Part shown: one piece after another, positions 19,971-30,359 of the stretch | Layout: each line of letters starts with the position of its first letter | Numbering within the stretch: position 1 is the first letter of the stretch | NCBI GenBank assembly: GCA_015061315.1 | Contig: SUWV01000010.1 | Location: 22,615-86,614 of the forward strand | Length of the DNA: 64,000 nucleotides | DNA from: Lentimicrobiaceae bacterium | GTDB lineage: Bacteria > Bacteroidota > Bacteroidia > Bacteroidales > F082 | Direction of reading: 5' to 3' | Program-made: the position numbers and the translations under genes | Notes under the pieces: model-generated | Told to the model about the DNA's origin: nothing | Databases searched by the model: none | Seen by the model: the letters and a program-made list of their open reading frames with translations, nothing else

Positions 19971-20402
19971 ATGGGAGCAAGAAAACATAATAGAGCAGAA
20001 GCTATTAAAGCAGCACGTAAACAAGTTGCTTTTGCAAAGTTGAATGACGTGCCTACATCGCCTCGTAAGATGCGTTTAGTTGCTGACATGATAAGAGGAA
20101 TGAAAGTGGAACTTGCACTGCATGCCTTGATGTACTCACCCAAAGCCGCTGCAAAACCGATGTATAAATTACTTCGTTCAGCAATAGCAAACTGGGAAGC
20201 TAAAAATGAAGGAAAACGTATCGAAGACGCTAACTTATATGTAAAAGAAGTATTTGTTGATGAAGGTCGTACATTAAAACGTATCCAACCTGCACCACAG
20301 GGAAGAGCACACCGCATCCGCAAACGTTCAAACCATATCACTATAGTTGTCGATAGTAGAATCGCTGAAGCAGCTAATGTCGAGGCAAAAGTAGAAGAAT
20401 AA
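19971..20402 (+). CDS. rplV: 50S ribosomal protein uL22
   Basis: A 143-residue exit-tunnel protein. The core has [17 protein letters not shown] and the beta-hairpin segment [20 protein letters not shown], where macrolide-resistance changes occur in other bacteria. No unusual change is visible. The C-terminus is slightly extended and acidic. Confidence 0.99.
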   Translation: MGARKHNRAEAIKAARKQVAFAKLNDVPTSPRKMRLVADMIRGMKVELALHALMYSPKAAAKPMYKLLRSAIANWEAKNEGKRIEDANLYVKEVFVDEGRTLKRIQPAPQGRAHRIRKRSNHITIVVDSRIAEAANVEAKVEE

Positions 20403-20421
20403 AAATTAATTAGAGTTTACA

Positions 20422-21156
20422 ATGGGACAAAAAACAAATCCAATAGGTCTTAGATTAGGAATCATCAAAGGATGGGATTCCAATTGGTATGGCGGTAGAG
20501 ATTTTTCAAAGAAACTTGTCGAAGACGATAAAATTCGTAAATATTTGAATGCACGTCTTGGAAAAGCAGGTATCTCGAAGATTGCTATCGAACGTTCACT
20601 TAAACTCGTGACCGTAACTATCTTCACAGCCCGTCCGGGCATGATCATAGGTAGAGGTGGTCAAGAAGTAGATAAATTAAAAGAAGAATTGAAGAAGCTC
20701 ACTGGAAAAGAAGTACAAATCAATATCAGTGAGATTAAGAGACCAGAACTCGATGCTTATATAGTAGCAAGTACAATTGCAAAACAAATTGAAGGCCGCG
20801 TTTCATTCCGTCGTGCTATCAAGACTGCAGTTTCAGGAACTATGCGTATCGGTGCAGAAGGTATCAAAGTTATTGCTTCAGGTCGTGTTGGCGGTGCAGA
20901 AATGGCACGTCAAGAAACATACAAAGAAGGTCGTATTCCATTGCATACACTTCGCGCAGACATCGACTATTCATTAGTCGAAGCACATACAACATACGGT
21001 CGTATCGGTATTAAAGTATGGATCTGCAAAGGTGAAATCTATGGTAAACCTGAATTAGTACCAACCTCAGTTGCAAGTGCACCAAAGAAACAATCAGCAC
21101 CAAAGCAAAACGGAGGAGCTCCACGTCGCAATAAACGTAACAACAGTAATAAGTAA
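20422..21156 (+). CDS. rpsC: 30S ribosomal protein uS3
   Basis: A 244-residue mRNA-entry protein. The KH domain has the GxxG loop in [17 protein letters not shown], and the C-terminal domain has [20 protein letters not shown]. The tail (about 215-244) is Lys/Asn-rich and low-complexity. Confidence 0.99.
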   Translation: MGQKTNPIGLRLGIIKGWDSNWYGGRDFSKKLVEDDKIRKYLNARLGKAGISKIAIERSLKLVTVTIFTARPGMIIGRGGQEVDKLKEELKKLTGKEVQINISEIKRPELDAYIVASTIAKQIEGRVSFRRAIKTAVSGTMRIGAEGIKVIASGRVGGAEMARQETYKEGRIPLHTLRADIDYSLVEAHTTYGRIGIKVWICKGEIYGKPELVPTSVASAPKKQSAPKQNGGAPRRNKRNNSNK

Positions 21157-21177
21157 GAAAATAAAAAATTATAGACG

Positions 21178-21597
21178 ATGTTACAACCTAAAAGAACAAG
21201 ATTCAGAAGACCTCAGAAGAGCAAGATAAAAGGTATAGCACACCGCGGACACGAACTTGCATTCGGAACTTTTGGAATAAAATCAATGGAGGATGCTTTG
21301 ATCACAGCTCGTCAAATAGAAGCTGCTCGTCAAGCTGTCACTCGTTACATGAAACGTGAGGGACAAATTTGGATTAGAATATTCCCTGACAAACCTATCA
21401 CCAAGAAGCCACAAGACGTTCGTATGGGTAAAGGTAAGGGAGATGTCGAATACTTTGCAGCTCGCGTATATCCTGGTCACATGCTTTTCGAAGCTGAAGG
21501 CGTGCCATTAGCAATTGCTAAAGAAGCTATGCGTTTAGCCGCTCAAAAGTTACCTGTTACAACAAAATTCGTTGTAAGAAGAGATTATGTTGAATAA
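21178..21597 (+). CDS. rplP: 50S ribosomal protein uL16
   Basis: A 139-residue protein at the A site. It starts [14 protein letters not shown], with conserved [19 protein letters not shown] and [15 protein letters not shown]. Confidence 0.99.
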   Translation: MLQPKRTRFRRPQKSKIKGIAHRGHELAFGTFGIKSMEDALITARQIEAARQAVTRYMKREGQIWIRIFPDKPITKKPQDVRMGKGKGDVEYFAARVYPGHMLFEAEGVPLAIAKEAMRLAAQKLPVTTKFVVRRDYVE

Positions 21598-21615
21598 TTA
21601 GAATGAACAAGCACT

Positions 21616-21828
21616 ATGAAAAAAGAAGCTATCAATGAATTAAGTACAGCTGATTTGATGGAACGCATCGAAGAGCAACGTTCACAATACGTAAAGATGA
21701 AGCTCAATCATGCAGTTTCTCCGCTGGATAATCCACATAAATTAGGCGCTTGTCGCAAGGAAATCGCACGTATGATGACAGAACTCAGAAAACGTGAGAT
21801 GATGGAAAGCAAAAATGACAATAAATAA
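21616..21828 (+). CDS. rpmC: 50S ribosomal protein uL29
   Basis: A 70-residue two-helix protein at the exit port. Motifs are MKLNHAVSPLDNPHKLGACRKEIARM. Position between rplP and rpsQ is canonical. Confidence 0.98.
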   Translation: MKKEAINELSTADLMERIEEQRSQYVKMKLNHAVSPLDNPHKLGACRKEIARMMTELRKREMMESKNDNK

Positions 21829-21850
21829 TAACGACAATTAAGGAATTATC

Positions 21851-22105
21851 ATGGAAAGAAATCTTAGAAAAGAGAGAATAGGCGTTGTTGCTAGCAACAA
21901 AATGGATAAAACCATAGTCGTTGTTATTGAACGTCGTACAAAACACCCTATTTACGGTAAATTCGTTAAGAATTCTACACGTTTTATGGCACACGATGAG
22001 AAGAATGAATGCAATATCGGTGACACCGTACGCATCATGGAAACTCGTCCGTTAAGTAAGAACAAACGTTGGAGACTCGTTGAAATAATAGAAAGGGCTA
22101 AGTAA
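21851..22105 (+). CDS. rpsQ: 30S ribosomal protein uS17
   Basis: An 84-residue 16S rRNA-binding protein. Start [13 protein letters not shown], then [19 protein letters not shown] and the C-terminal [16 protein letters not shown]. The stop overlaps the rplN start by one base (TAATG). Confidence 0.99.
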   Translation: MERNLRKERIGVVASNKMDKTIVVVIERRTKHPIYGKFVKNSTRFMAHDEKNECNIGDTVRIMETRPLSKNKRWRLVEIIERAK

Positions 22106-22473
22106 TGTTACAACAAGAATCAAGACTTGCAGTTGCCGATAACAGTGGCGCAAGAGAAGTTCTCTGCATCAGAGTTTTAGGCGGTACAAAAAAACGTTAT
22201 GCCGGCATAGGCGACGTGATAGTAGTAACAGTAAAAGACGCTACCCCAGGTGGTAACGTGAAAAAAGGTGCTGTTGTTAAAGCTGTCGTAGTTCGTACAA
22301 AGAAAGAAATTCGTCGTGCTGACGGCTCATACATTCGTTTCGACGATAACGCATGCGTGTTATTAAACAACGCAGGTGAAATGATGGGAACTCGTATCTT
22401 TGGACCAGTTGCCAGAGAGTTGCGTGAGAAACAGTATATGAAGATCGTATCTCTTGCACCTGAGGTACTTTAA
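22105..22473 (+). CDS. rplN: 50S ribosomal protein uL14
   Basis: A 122-residue intersubunit-bridge protein. It starts [19 protein letters not shown] and has the conserved [15 protein letters not shown] and [13 protein letters not shown]. Coupled to rpsQ through TAATG. Confidence 0.99.
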   Translation: MLQQESRLAVADNSGAREVLCIRVLGGTKKRYAGIGDVIVVTVKDATPGGNVKKGAVVKAVVVRTKKEIRRADGSYIRFDDNACVLLNNAGEMMGTRIFGPVARELREKQYMKIVSLAPEVL

Positions 22474-22492
22474 TTAAAGAAAGGGACAAGTT

Positions 22493-22810
22493 ATGAGTAA
22501 ATTACATTTGAAAAAAGGCGATAACGTATTAGTTATCTCCGGAACCCAAAAAGGAAAAAAAGGCACAGTTCTTAGCGTTGATGTTGAAAAACAAAGAGCA
22601 ATAGTAGAAGGTGTCAATTTAGTCTCTAAGCATGCTCGTCCAAGCACAGAGAATCCTAAAGGTGGTATCGTAAAGAAAGAGGCTGGCGTTCATATTTCAA
22701 ATCTTATGGTTTGCGATAAGAACGGTAAGCCAGGCCGCATCGGTCGTAAAAAAGATGAAAATGGTAAATCAATCCGTTATTCTAAAAAAACAGGTGAGGA
22801 GATAAAATAA
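22493..22810 (+). CDS. rplX: 50S ribosomal protein uL24
   Basis: A 105-residue assembly initiator with a KOW motif ([20 protein letters not shown]). Its stop overlaps the rplE start by one base. Confidence 0.99.
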   Translation: MSKLHLKKGDNVLVISGTQKGKKGTVLSVDVEKQRAIVEGVNLVSKHARPSTENPKGGIVKKEAGVHISNLMVCDKNGKPGRIGRKKDENGKSIRYSKKTGEEIK

Positions 22811-23370
22811 TGAATTATCAACCTAAACTAAGAGAACAGTATAAGAGTGAAATCGTGCCTGCATTGATGAAAGAATTCCAGTATAAAACTGTTATGCAGG
22901 TTCCACGGCTTTTGAAAATTTCACTGAATCAGGGTATCGGCGCTGCATTAGCCGATAAGAAACTGATTGACTATGGTGTAGAAGAAATGTCAGCTATCAC
23001 CGGACAGAAAGCCGTTCCAACAATTTCTAAATGTGACGTTTCTAACTTTAAGTTACGTCGCGGTAACCCGATCGGTGTACGTGTAACTTTACGCGGTGAC
23101 AGAATGTACGAATTCCTCGAACGCCTTGTTGCTGTTGCTTTACCACGTGTACGCGACTTCAGAGGTATTAACGACAAAGGTTTTGACGGACGCGGAAACT
23201 ATAGCTTCGGCGTTACAGAACAAATTATCTTCCCAGAAATCGATATGGATAAAGTCAATCGTATCAATGGTATGGATATAACCTTTGTTACTTCAGCTAG
23301 AACAGACAAGGAAGCAATGGCCTTGTTGAAACAATTTGGTCTTCCATTTAAAAATCAGAAAAAACAGTAA
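22810..23370 (+). CDS. rplE: 50S ribosomal protein uL5
   Basis: A 186-residue 5S rRNA-binding protein of the central protuberance. Conserved [18 protein letters not shown] and the C-terminal [15 protein letters not shown] are present. Confidence 0.99.
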   Translation: MNYQPKLREQYKSEIVPALMKEFQYKTVMQVPRLLKISLNQGIGAALADKKLIDYGVEEMSAITGQKAVPTISKCDVSNFKLRRGNPIGVRVTLRGDRMYEFLERLVAVALPRVRDFRGINDKGFDGRGNYSFGVTEQIIFPEIDMDKVNRINGMDITFVTSARTDKEAMALLKQFGLPFKNQKKQ

Positions 23371-23373
23371 GTT

Positions 23374-23643
23374 ATGGCAAAAGAGTCAATGAAAGCTCGC
23401 GAGCGTAAAAGAGCTCAAATGGTTGAGAAATATGCAGCAAAACGCGCTGCTCTTAAGGAAGCTGGCGACTATATAGGTCTCCAAAAACTTCCTAAGAACG
23501 CTTCTCCTATCCGTCTGCATAATCGCTGTCAGCTCACCGGACGTCCAAAAGGTTACATGCGTCAGTTCGGCATTTCACGTATCAACTTCCGTGAAATGGC
23601 ACTGAAAGGTTTAATTCCAGGTGTTAAAAAAGCAAGTTGGTAA
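23374..23643 (+). CDS. rpsN: 30S ribosomal protein uS14 (zinc-free form)
   Basis: An 89-residue uS14 of the long, C-minus type. It lacks the CxxC...CxxC zinc ribbon of the 61-residue form and has only one Cys ([17 protein letters not shown]). It begins three bases after rplE. Confidence 0.98.
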   Translation: MAKESMKARERKRAQMVEKYAAKRAALKEAGDYIGLQKLPKNASPIRLHNRCQLTGRPKGYMRQFGISRINFREMALKGLIPGVKKASW

Positions 23644-23661
23644 ACAATAAAAATTAAGACA

Positions 23662-24060
23662 ATGATTACAGATCCTATAGCAGATTTCTTGACACGCATC
23701 CGTAATGCTGTCAACGCTAAACATAGAATAGTTGAAGTACCAGCTTCAAATGTTAAGAAAGCTATAACACAAATTCTTTTTGAAAAAGGTTATATTCTCA
23801 ACTATAAATTTGAAGAAGAAGGTCCTCAAGGCACAATAAAAATCGCTTTGAAGTATCATCCAGTCACTAAACAACCAGCTATTATGTCAATCCAGAGAGT
23901 ATCAAGCCCTGGTTTGCGTAAATATGCTGACTCTGAAAACTTGCCAAGAGTGATGAATGGCTTAGGTATAGCTATCATATCAACATCACAAGGTATTATG
24001 ACAGATAAAGAAGCTCGCAAGCTTCATATCGGTGGAGAAGTCTTATGTTACGTAAGTTAA
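23662..24060 (+). CDS. rpsH: 30S ribosomal protein uS8
   Basis: A 132-residue 16S rRNA central-domain protein, the spc operon repressor in E. coli. It starts [16 protein letters not shown] and ends [16 protein letters not shown], both typical. Confidence 0.99.
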   Translation: MITDPIADFLTRIRNAVNAKHRIVEVPASNVKKAITQILFEKGYILNYKFEEEGPQGTIKIALKYHPVTKQPAIMSIQRVSSPGLRKYADSENLPRVMNGLGIAIISTSQGIMTDKEARKLHIGGEVLCYVS

Positions 24061-24076
24061 TGAAAGGAGAATAGCA

Positions 24077-24631
24077 ATGTCATTATCAAGAATAGGAAAG
24101 ATGCCTATCGCTATCCCAGCAGGCGTAGAAGTATCAGTAAAAGATAACGTTTTTACAGCAAAAGGAAAATTAGGTCAATTGACACAAGATTTTCACGGTG
24201 ATGTTATTGTAGAAATTGAAGACGGTTTCGTACATGTAAAACCAGCTGAAATAGAAAAAGCAGGTGCAAAACATGGTTTATACCGCGCATTGTTCTTCAA
24301 CATGGTTAAAGGCGTATCAGAAGGCTTTGAAACTGTACAAGAACTCGTTGGTGTTGGTTATAAAGCAGAAGCAAAAGGTCAACAATTAGAAATGTCACTT
24401 GGTTTCTCACACAATATCGTAATGGTATTCCCAGAAGAAATCAAAGTTGAAACAATAAACGAAAGAGGTAAGAACCCAATCATCAAATTGCGTTCTTACG
24501 ACAAACAATTGCTTGGACAAGTTGCAGCTAAGATTCGTTCATTCCGTAAACCAGAACCTTACAAGGGTAAAGGTATCAAGTTTGTTGGCGAAGTCTTAAG
24601 ACGTAAACAAGGTAAAGCAGCAGGTAAATAA
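24077..24631 (+). CDS. rplF: 50S ribosomal protein uL6
   Basis: A 184-residue protein near the factor-binding site. The C-terminal signature RKPEPYKGKGIKFVGEVLRR is intact. Confidence 0.99.
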   Translation: MSLSRIGKMPIAIPAGVEVSVKDNVFTAKGKLGQLTQDFHGDVIVEIEDGFVHVKPAEIEKAGAKHGLYRALFFNMVKGVSEGFETVQELVGVGYKAEAKGQQLEMSLGFSHNIVMVFPEEIKVETINERGKNPIIKLRSYDKQLLGQVAAKIRSFRKPEPYKGKGIKFVGEVLRRKQGKAAGK

Positions 24632-24662
24632 TCTTTGAAACGATAATAAAAACGCAATTAAG

Positions 24663-25022
24663 ATGGTAAAAGTTAAAAAGATAAGAAGAAGATTGAATAT
24701 CAAGAGACGCGTCAGAAAAATCGTCAACGGTACTGCTGAACGTCCAAGAATGTCTGTCTTCAGAAGTAATAAACAAATCTACGTTCAATTAATCGATGAC
24801 CTTGCAGGCAAGACTTTACTTGCTGCAAGTTCACGTGAGAACGGAATTGAAGAAGAAAAAATTACAAAGATTGAAAAAGCAGCTAAGGTTGGTGCTTTGA
24901 TCGCTGAAAAAGCAAAAGCAGCAGGTATAGAAAATGTTGTTTTCGATCGTAATGGTTATTTGTATCATGGTAGAGTTAAGTCTTTAGCAGACGGCGCTCG
25001 TAATGGTGGATTAAAATTCTAA
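24663..25022 (+). CDS. rplR: 50S ribosomal protein uL18
   Basis: A 119-residue 5S rRNA-binding protein. It contains [20 protein letters not shown] and the C-terminal [20 protein letters not shown]. Confidence 0.99.
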   Translation: MVKVKKIRRRLNIKRRVRKIVNGTAERPRMSVFRSNKQIYVQLIDDLAGKTLLAASSRENGIEEEKITKIEKAAKVGALIAEKAKAAGIENVVFDRNGYLYHGRVKSLADGARNGGLKF

Positions 25023-25026
25023 AGCT

Positions 25027-25545
25027 ATGTCAGAAGTCAACGTAAAAAGAGTAAAAACTTCGGAAATCGAGTTTAAAGAACGTTTGGTTAGCGTTCAACG
25101 CGTCACCAAAGTTACCAAAGGTGGACGTACATTCAGCTTCTCAGCTATTGTAGTCGTCGGCAACGAAAATGGCGTGGTAGGTTACGGACTTGGTAAAGCC
25201 AAGGAAGTTCAAGCCGCTGTTGCTAAAGGTATCGATGATGCAAAGAAAAATTTAATTAAAGTTCCTATTATCAACGGAACCCTTCCTCACGAACAATATG
25301 GTAAATATTGTGGAGCTTACGTTTACGTACAACCAGCAACACCTGGTACTGGTGTTATCGCAGGTGGCGCTATGCGTGCTGTCTTAGAAAGTGTTGGCGT
25401 TAAAAACGTTTTGGCTAAATCTAAAGGTTCTTCAAACCCTCACTCAGTAGTAAAAGCTACATTTGCAGCATTGAGCCAAATGCGCGATGCTCGTATGGTA
25501 GCTGAATTGAGAGGTGTTGATATGGATGTGGTGTTTAACGGATAA
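25027..25545 (+). CDS. rpsE: 30S ribosomal protein uS5
   Basis: A 172-residue fidelity protein. The double-stranded-RNA-binding fold is seen in [20 protein letters not shown] and [19 protein letters not shown]. The loop affected by spectinomycin-resistance changes looks normal. Confidence 0.99.
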   Translation: MSEVNVKRVKTSEIEFKERLVSVQRVTKVTKGGRTFSFSAIVVVGNENGVVGYGLGKAKEVQAAVAKGIDDAKKNLIKVPIINGTLPHEQYGKYCGAYVYVQPATPGTGVIAGGAMRAVLESVGVKNVLAKSKGSSNPHSVVKATFAALSQMRDARMVAELRGVDMDVVFNG

Positions 25546-25555
25546 TCTTAAAGCA

Positions 25556-25738
25556 ATGAAAAAAGTTAGAATTACTCAGGTTAGAAGTGGCATCGGCAGA
25601 CCACAAGACCAAAAAGATACATTGGTAGCTTTACGTCTTAGAAAGATGAACCAATCTGTAGAGGTCGATATGGAAAATCCATGTATCGCCGGTATGGTTG
25701 AAAAGGTAAAACACCTTCTCAAAATTGAAGAAATTTAA
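25556..25738 (+). CDS. rpmD: 50S ribosomal protein uL30
   Basis: A 60-residue protein starting at the ATG of 25556, ten bases after rpsE. It begins MKKVRITQVRSGIGRPQDQK. A longer reading into rpsE is possible but would overlap it and does not fit the family. Confidence 0.97.
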   Translation: MKKVRITQVRSGIGRPQDQKDTLVALRLRKMNQSVEVDMENPCIAGMVEKVKHLLKIEEI

Positions 25739-25767
25739 TTGTTGAACTAAGAAAATTATTGAATACT

Positions 25768-26211
25768 ATGGATCTTAGTAATCTTAAACCAGCCAAAGGC
25801 TCAGTAAAAGCTCGCAAGAGAATCGGTCGTGGACAAGGCTCTGGTAGAGGTGGTACATCAACACGTGGTCACAAAGGTGCTGGCTCACGTTCAGGTACTT
25901 CTCATAAAATCGGTTATGAAGGCGGTCAAATGCCATTGGCACGTCTCGTCCCTAAATTCGGTTTCAAAAATATCAATCGTAAATTCTTCCGCCCAGTTAA
26001 TGTTGAAGTACTTCAAGATTTCGCAGACTGCGGTATATTAGAAGTTACTCCAGAATTATTGTTTGAAAACGGTTTCGTTGGCAAGAATGAACTCGTTAAA
26101 ATTCTTGGTAACGGAGAATTGAAGGCACAAATGACAGTTAAAGCTCACGCTTTCTCAAAGAGCGCTGAAGCAGCTATCACAAATGCCGGTGGAACAATTG
26201 AGAAATTATAA
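25768..26211 (+). CDS. rplO: 50S ribosomal protein uL15
   Basis: A 147-residue protein from the ATG at 25768 (MDLSNLKPAKGSVKARKR). A TTG three codons upstream is in frame, but the ATG matches the usual family start. The Gly/Arg-rich N-terminus (GRGQGSGRGGTSTRGHKG) threads into the rRNA. Confidence 0.97.
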   Translation: MDLSNLKPAKGSVKARKRIGRGQGSGRGGTSTRGHKGAGSRSGTSHKIGYEGGQMPLARLVPKFGFKNINRKFFRPVNVEVLQDFADCGILEVTPELLFENGFVGKNELVKILGNGELKAQMTVKAHAFSKSAEAAITNAGGTIEKL

Positions 26212-26231
26212 TTAAATAAAACTGAAGAGAT

Positions 26232-27629
26232 ATGAAGGAGTTATTAATAGTTATTTTAGTATGTGTTGTAATAGCCGCTATTCTATGGACGAATAAACGA
26301 CTCAGAGAAAACATACGAAATATCTTTAAAATTGAAGAACTCCGTAAGCGTATCACCTATACGATATTAATTGTATTAATTTATCGTTTCGGTTCTTACG
26401 TGGTTCTACCTGGAATAGATCCTAACCAACTCGCCGAATTGCAAAACCAAAGCAGTAGCGGTCTTCTCGGTTTGTTGAACATGTTCTCAGGTGGTGCTTT
26501 CGCTAACGCTTCAGTATTCGCATTAGGTATTATGCCATATATCACAGCTTCTATTATAGTTCAGCTGTTGGGTATGGCAATACCTTATTTCCAACGTTTA
26601 CAAAAAGAAGGTGAAAGCGGTCGTCGCAAAATCAATCAAATTACTCGTTATTTAACAGTTCTTATCGTTGGCGTTCAAGCTCCAGGTTATATCGCTAACT
26701 TGCGTGCTCAACTCCCAGCTGAAGCTGTTTGTGGCGGCTCACCAACTTTGTTCTTCTGGATTTCATCAGTAATTATCCTTATAGCTGGCACATTGTTCGT
26801 CATGTGGCTCGGTGAACGTATCACAGATAAAGGTATTGGTAATGGTATCTCCTTGATCATTATGATCGGTATCATCGCTCGCTTGCCTTTCGCTTTGTTC
26901 GCTGAGGTAGTGTCACGTTTCACTCAAGGCTCAGGCGGTCCAATATTCTTCTTGATTGAGATTGTTGTCTTAGTCCTCGTTATCATCATGACAATAATGT
27001 TGGTACAAGGTACTCGTAAAATACCAGTACAATATGCTAAACGTGTTGTAGGTAACAAACAATACGGTGGCGTACGTCAATATATTCCTTTAAAAGTGAA
27101 TGCTGCTGGTGTTATGCCTATCATTTTTGCTCAGGCAATAATGTTCGTACCTATTACAATCGCTGGTTTTACTCAAAGTGAATCTATGTCAGGTTTCATG
27201 ACAGCGTTTACAAATATGAATGGATTCTGGTATAATGCAGTGTTCTTCTTATTAATCGTTGTTTTCACATACTTCTACACAGCTGTTACAATTAACCCAG
27301 CACAAATGGCAGAAGATATTAAGAAAAACGGCGGTTTCATTCCAGGTGTTAAACCAGGAAAGAAAACACAAGAATTCTTCGATGACATCATCTCAAGAAT
27401 TACTTTACCAGGTTCATTATTCTTAGGCGTTGTGGCTATCATGCCTGCAATAGTTTCAATTCTCGGTGTTAATCAACAGTTCTCACAATTTTATGGTGGA
27501 ACATCATTGTTGATTCTCGTTGGTGTTGTTTTGGATACATTGCAACAGATAGAGAGCCACCTCTTAATGCGTCACTATGATGGCTTAACAAAATCAGGTC
27601 GTATTAAAGGTCGTTCAGGAAGAATATAA
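26232..27629 (+). CDS. secY: Preprotein translocase subunit SecY with an N-terminal extension
   Basis: The channel subunit of the Sec translocon, 465 residues. The core (from about residue 35, IEELRKRITYTILIVLIYR) shows the usual ten membrane helices, the plug-region GLLGLLNMFSGGAF, and cytoplasmic loops such as RKIPVQYAKR and KPGKKTQEFFDDI. Ahead of the core is an extra hydrophobic segment at about 4-19 (LLIVILVCVVIAAILW) followed by basic residues. No in-frame ATG, GTG or TTG exists between this start and the core, so the extension appears real. It would add an eleventh helix with its N-terminus outside. Confidence 0.96.
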   Translation: MKELLIVILVCVVIAAILWTNKRLRENIRNIFKIEELRKRITYTILIVLIYRFGSYVVLPGIDPNQLAELQNQSSSGLLGLLNMFSGGAFANASVFALGIMPYITASIIVQLLGMAIPYFQRLQKEGESGRRKINQITRYLTVLIVGVQAPGYIANLRAQLPAEAVCGGSPTLFFWISSVIILIAGTLFVMWLGERITDKGIGNGISLIIMIGIIARLPFALFAEVVSRFTQGSGGPIFFLIEIVVLVLVIIMTIMLVQGTRKIPVQYAKRVVGNKQYGGVRQYIPLKVNAAGVMPIIFAQAIMFVPITIAGFTQSESMSGFMTAFTNMNGFWYNAVFFLLIVVFTYFYTAVTINPAQMAEDIKKNGGFIPGVKPGKKTQEFFDDIISRITLPGSLFLGVVAIMPAIVSILGVNQQFSQFYGGTSLLILVGVVLDTLQQIESHLLMRHYDGLTKSGRIKGRSGRI

Positions 27630-27640
27630 GGTTTCTAACA

Positions 27641-28411
27641 ATGATTCATTATAGAACTGATAGTGAAATAGAATTGCTTAGAAAAGCTGCTTTACTTGTT
27701 GGTAAAACATTAGGTGAAGTAGGAAAGCATATACGTCCGGGTATCCGTACTATAGAACTTGATAGAATCGCTGAAGAATTTATCAGAGATCATGGTGCGA
27801 TACCAGCATTCAAGGGCTATGAAGGATTCCCCGGAAGTCTATGCATATCTGTTAATGATGAAGTAGTACACGGCATTCCAGGTAATTATGAGCTTCGTGA
27901 TGGAGACATAGTTTCTGTTGATTGCGGTACTATTTTAGATGGATATGTAGGCGATTCTGCTTATACTTTTACTGTAGGTGAGGTGTCTGAAGAAATTAAA
28001 TTATTTCTTCAAAGATCGAAGGAGTCTTTATATAAAGGTATCGAACAAGCTGTTGCAGGCAACAGAATAGGTGATATCGGATATGCGATCCAAAGTTATG
28101 TTGAACAATTCGGTTACGGAGTTGTACGTGAATTGGTAGGACATGGAGTTGGACGTAAGATGCATGAAGACCCACAGGTTCCTAACTATGGTAAACGTGG
28201 TACTGGAACAAAGTTGTCAGAAGGAATTGTCATTGCGATAGAGCCGATGATAACTTTTGGAAAGAAGGACATCATACAAGAAAGAGATGGATGGACTATT
28301 AAGACTAGAGACAGAAAGCCAGCTGCGCATTTTGAACATGATGTAGCAGTACGTAACGGTAAGGCTGAGATATTATCAAGTTTTGAATGGATTGAAGAAA
28401 TCAATAAATAA
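27641..28411 (+). CDS. map: Type I methionine aminopeptidase
   Basis: A 256-residue two-metal enzyme that removes the initiator Met from new proteins. The five ligands are visible: Asp94 (VDCGT), Asp105 (GDSAYTF), His158 (GHGVG), Glu191 (IEPM) and Glu222 (HFEHD). It follows secY by 11 bases. adk, often between them in other bacteria, is absent here. Confidence 0.98.
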   Translation: MIHYRTDSEIELLRKAALLVGKTLGEVGKHIRPGIRTIELDRIAEEFIRDHGAIPAFKGYEGFPGSLCISVNDEVVHGIPGNYELRDGDIVSVDCGTILDGYVGDSAYTFTVGEVSEEIKLFLQRSKESLYKGIEQAVAGNRIGDIGYAIQSYVEQFGYGVVRELVGHGVGRKMHEDPQVPNYGKRGTGTKLSEGIVIAIEPMITFGKKDIIQERDGWTIKTRDRKPAAHFEHDVAVRNGKAEILSSFEWIEEINK

Positions 28412-28423
28412 AAAGAATATTAT

Positions 28424-28642
28424 ATGGCAAAACAATTGTCGATAGAACAAGACGGAACAGTAGTTGAATCATTGGGTAATGCAATGTTCAGAGTAGAATT
28501 AGAAAATGGTTTGCAAATTATTGCACATATTTCCGGAAAGATGCGAATGCATTACATAAAAATTCTACCCGGAGACAGAGTAAGACTCGAAATGTCGCCT
28601 TATGATCTGACAAAAGGACGTATAACATTCAGATATAAATAA
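28424..28642 (+). CDS. infA: Translation initiation factor IF-1
   Basis: A 72-residue OB-fold protein that binds the 30S A site during initiation. It has [22 protein letters not shown] in two parts and ends [12 protein letters not shown], all typical. Confidence 0.99.
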   Translation: MAKQLSIEQDGTVVESLGNAMFRVELENGLQIIAHISGKMRMHYIKILPGDRVRLEMSPYDLTKGRITFRYK

Positions 28643-28667
28643 TATTTTTTTTTAAAGAAAAAATTAT

Positions 28668-28675
28668 TATCTTTG
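28668..28675 (+). promoter_or_regulatory. Internal promoter before rpmJ
   Basis: TATCTTTG followed by GC-rich bases fits the -7 consensus. The -33 region is a T-run with no clear TTTG. It could add transcription of rpmJ-rpsM-rpsK-rpsD-rpoA-rplQ. Confidence 0.5.
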
Positions 28676-28740
28676 CACCCGCAAAAAAGATAAGGGAAAT
28701 AATACTTGACTTTAAAGATAATCAAGATAATAAAAATAAT

Positions 28741-28857
28741 ATGAAAGTCAGAGCATCAATCAAGAAAAGATCAGACGATTGCAAAATAGTGCGTCGTAAA
28801 GGTAAATTGTATGTAATTAACAAAAAGAACCCTAAAGAAAAACAACGTCAGGGTTAA
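28741..28857 (+). CDS. rpmJ: 50S ribosomal protein bL36 (zinc-free form)
   Basis: A 38-residue protein: [20 protein letters not shown] then [18 protein letters not shown]. It has a single Cys at 14 and lacks the other zinc ligands, so it is of the C-minus type. Position between infA and rpsM is canonical. Confidence 0.97.
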   Translation: MKVRASIKKRSDDCKIVRRKGKLYVINKKNPKEKQRQG

Positions 28858-28881
28858 TAAAAACGTAAAAAAAATAGAATT

Positions 28882-29259
28882 ATGGCTAGAATTGCTGGTG
28901 TTGATATCCCTAACAACAAACAAGGTCAAATTTCATTGACTTATATTTTCGGTATTGGTCGTTCACTTGCAAAGGAAATTCTTGCAAAGGCAGGCGTAGA
29001 TCCAGAAAAGAAAGTACAAGATTGGAACGATGAAGAACAAAACAACATTCGTACAATCATCGGTGATCAATACAAAGTAGAAGGTGAACTTCGTAGTGAA
29101 ATCCAAATCAATATCAAACGTTTAATGGATATTGGTTGTTACAGAGGCATCCGTCACCGTTCAGGATTACCATTACGCGGACAAAGTACCAAAAACAATG
29201 CACGTACTCGTAAGGGACGTAAGAAAACTGTTGCTAATAAAAAGAAAGCCACTAAGTAA
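28882..29259 (+). CDS. rpsM: 30S ribosomal protein uS13
   Basis: A 125-residue head protein contacting the P-site tRNA. It starts [20 protein letters not shown] and carries [17 protein letters not shown]. The tail is basic. Confidence 0.99.
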   Translation: MARIAGVDIPNNKQGQISLTYIFGIGRSLAKEILAKAGVDPEKKVQDWNDEEQNNIRTIIGDQYKVEGELRSEIQINIKRLMDIGCYRGIRHRSGLPLRGQSTKNNARTRKGRKKTVANKKKATK

Positions 29260-29314
29260 TAAATAACTTATTGGTTGGATCATAAAAAACCATTAAAAAC
29301 ATTAATTTAAAACA

Positions 29315-29704
29315 ATGGCAAAAAACACAAAAGTCGTTAAGAAACGTGTTGTGAAGATTGAAGCTGTAGGTAAAGCATTCATTAAGGCTTCTTTCAATAA
29401 CATCATCATTTCCTTGACAAACAATGAAGGACAAGTCATTTCTTGGGCATCAGCCGGAAAAATGGGCTTCAAAGGTTCAAAGAAGAACACTCCATACGCA
29501 GCTCAAATGGCAGCCGAAGATTGCTCTAAAACAGCGTATGACTTGGGATTACGTAAAGTAAAAGTATTTGTAAAAGGACCAGGTTCAGGACGTGAATCAG
29601 CTATCCGTTCAATCAACGCATCAGGTATTGAAGTAACAGAAATCGTTGACGTTACTCCATTGCCACATAATGGTTGCCGTCCACCTAAACGTAGAAGAGT
29701 GTAA
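29315..29704 (+). CDS. rpsK: 30S ribosomal protein uS11
   Basis: A 129-residue platform protein. Conserved [34 protein letters not shown] and the C-terminal [16 protein letters not shown] are present. Confidence 0.99.
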   Translation: MAKNTKVVKKRVVKIEAVGKAFIKASFNNIIISLTNNEGQVISWASAGKMGFKGSKKNTPYAAQMAAEDCSKTAYDLGLRKVKVFVKGPGSGRESAIRSINASGIEVTEIVDVTPLPHNGCRPPKRRRV

Positions 29705-29734
29705 TTTTTATTAAAATTTTAAAAATTAGTAGTT

Positions 29735-30340
29735 ATGGCAAGATATACAGGTCCTAAAACAAAAATCGCTCGTAAATTCGGTGAACCAATCTACGGAGCA
29801 GACAAGAATTACGAAAAAAGAAATTATCCTCCAGGACAACACGGTGCAGCAAAAAGAAGAAAGAAAGTTTCTGAATATGGTGTACAGTTGATGGAGAAAC
29901 AAAAGGCAAAATATACATACGGTATCTTAGAACGCCAGTTCAGAAATCTCTTCGAGAAAGCTAATAGAAAAAAAGGTATCACTGGTGAAATTTTGCTTCA
30001 ACTTATAGAATCACGTTTAGATAACTTAGTTTATCGTTTCGGTATAGCTCCAACACGTGCAGCTGCTCGTCAATTGGTAAGCCACCGTCATATTACAGTC
30101 AATGGTAAAGTTGTCAACATTCCTTCATACTTGGTAAAAGTTGGAGACATCGTTGCAGTACGTGAGAAATCCAAGAGCTTGGAAGTCGTTACTAATTCAG
30201 TGGAAGGACGCTCAAACCGTTATCCATGGTTAGAATGGGATTCAGATAAACTTTGCGGTAAATTCATGTCATATCCAAACCGCGAGGATATTCCTGAAAC
30301 CATCAATGAACAACTTATCGTTGAGTTGTATTCTAAATAA
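29735..30340 (+). CDS. rpsD: 30S ribosomal protein uS4
   Basis: A 201-residue assembly initiator. The S4 RNA-binding domain is seen in [12 protein letters not shown] and [20 protein letters not shown]. Length and start ([16 protein letters not shown]) are typical. Confidence 0.99.
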   Translation: MARYTGPKTKIARKFGEPIYGADKNYEKRNYPPGQHGAAKRRKKVSEYGVQLMEKQKAKYTYGILERQFRNLFEKANRKKGITGEILLQLIESRLDNLVYRFGIAPTRAAARQLVSHRHITVNGKVVNIPSYLVKVGDIVAVREKSKSLEVVTNSVEGRSNRYPWLEWDSDKLCGKFMSYPNREDIPETINEQLIVELYSK

Positions 30341-30359
30341 TCGAATATAAACTGATATT

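Noticed and set aside
24703..24709. AGAGACG motif inside rplR
   Set aside because: It is the coding sequence of a conserved Lys/Arg-rich stretch, with no inverted partner and no 8-bp array beside it.
25514..25555. Longer rpmD overlapping rpsE
   Set aside because: The family starts at MKKVRITQ; the longer reading only translates rpsE in another frame.
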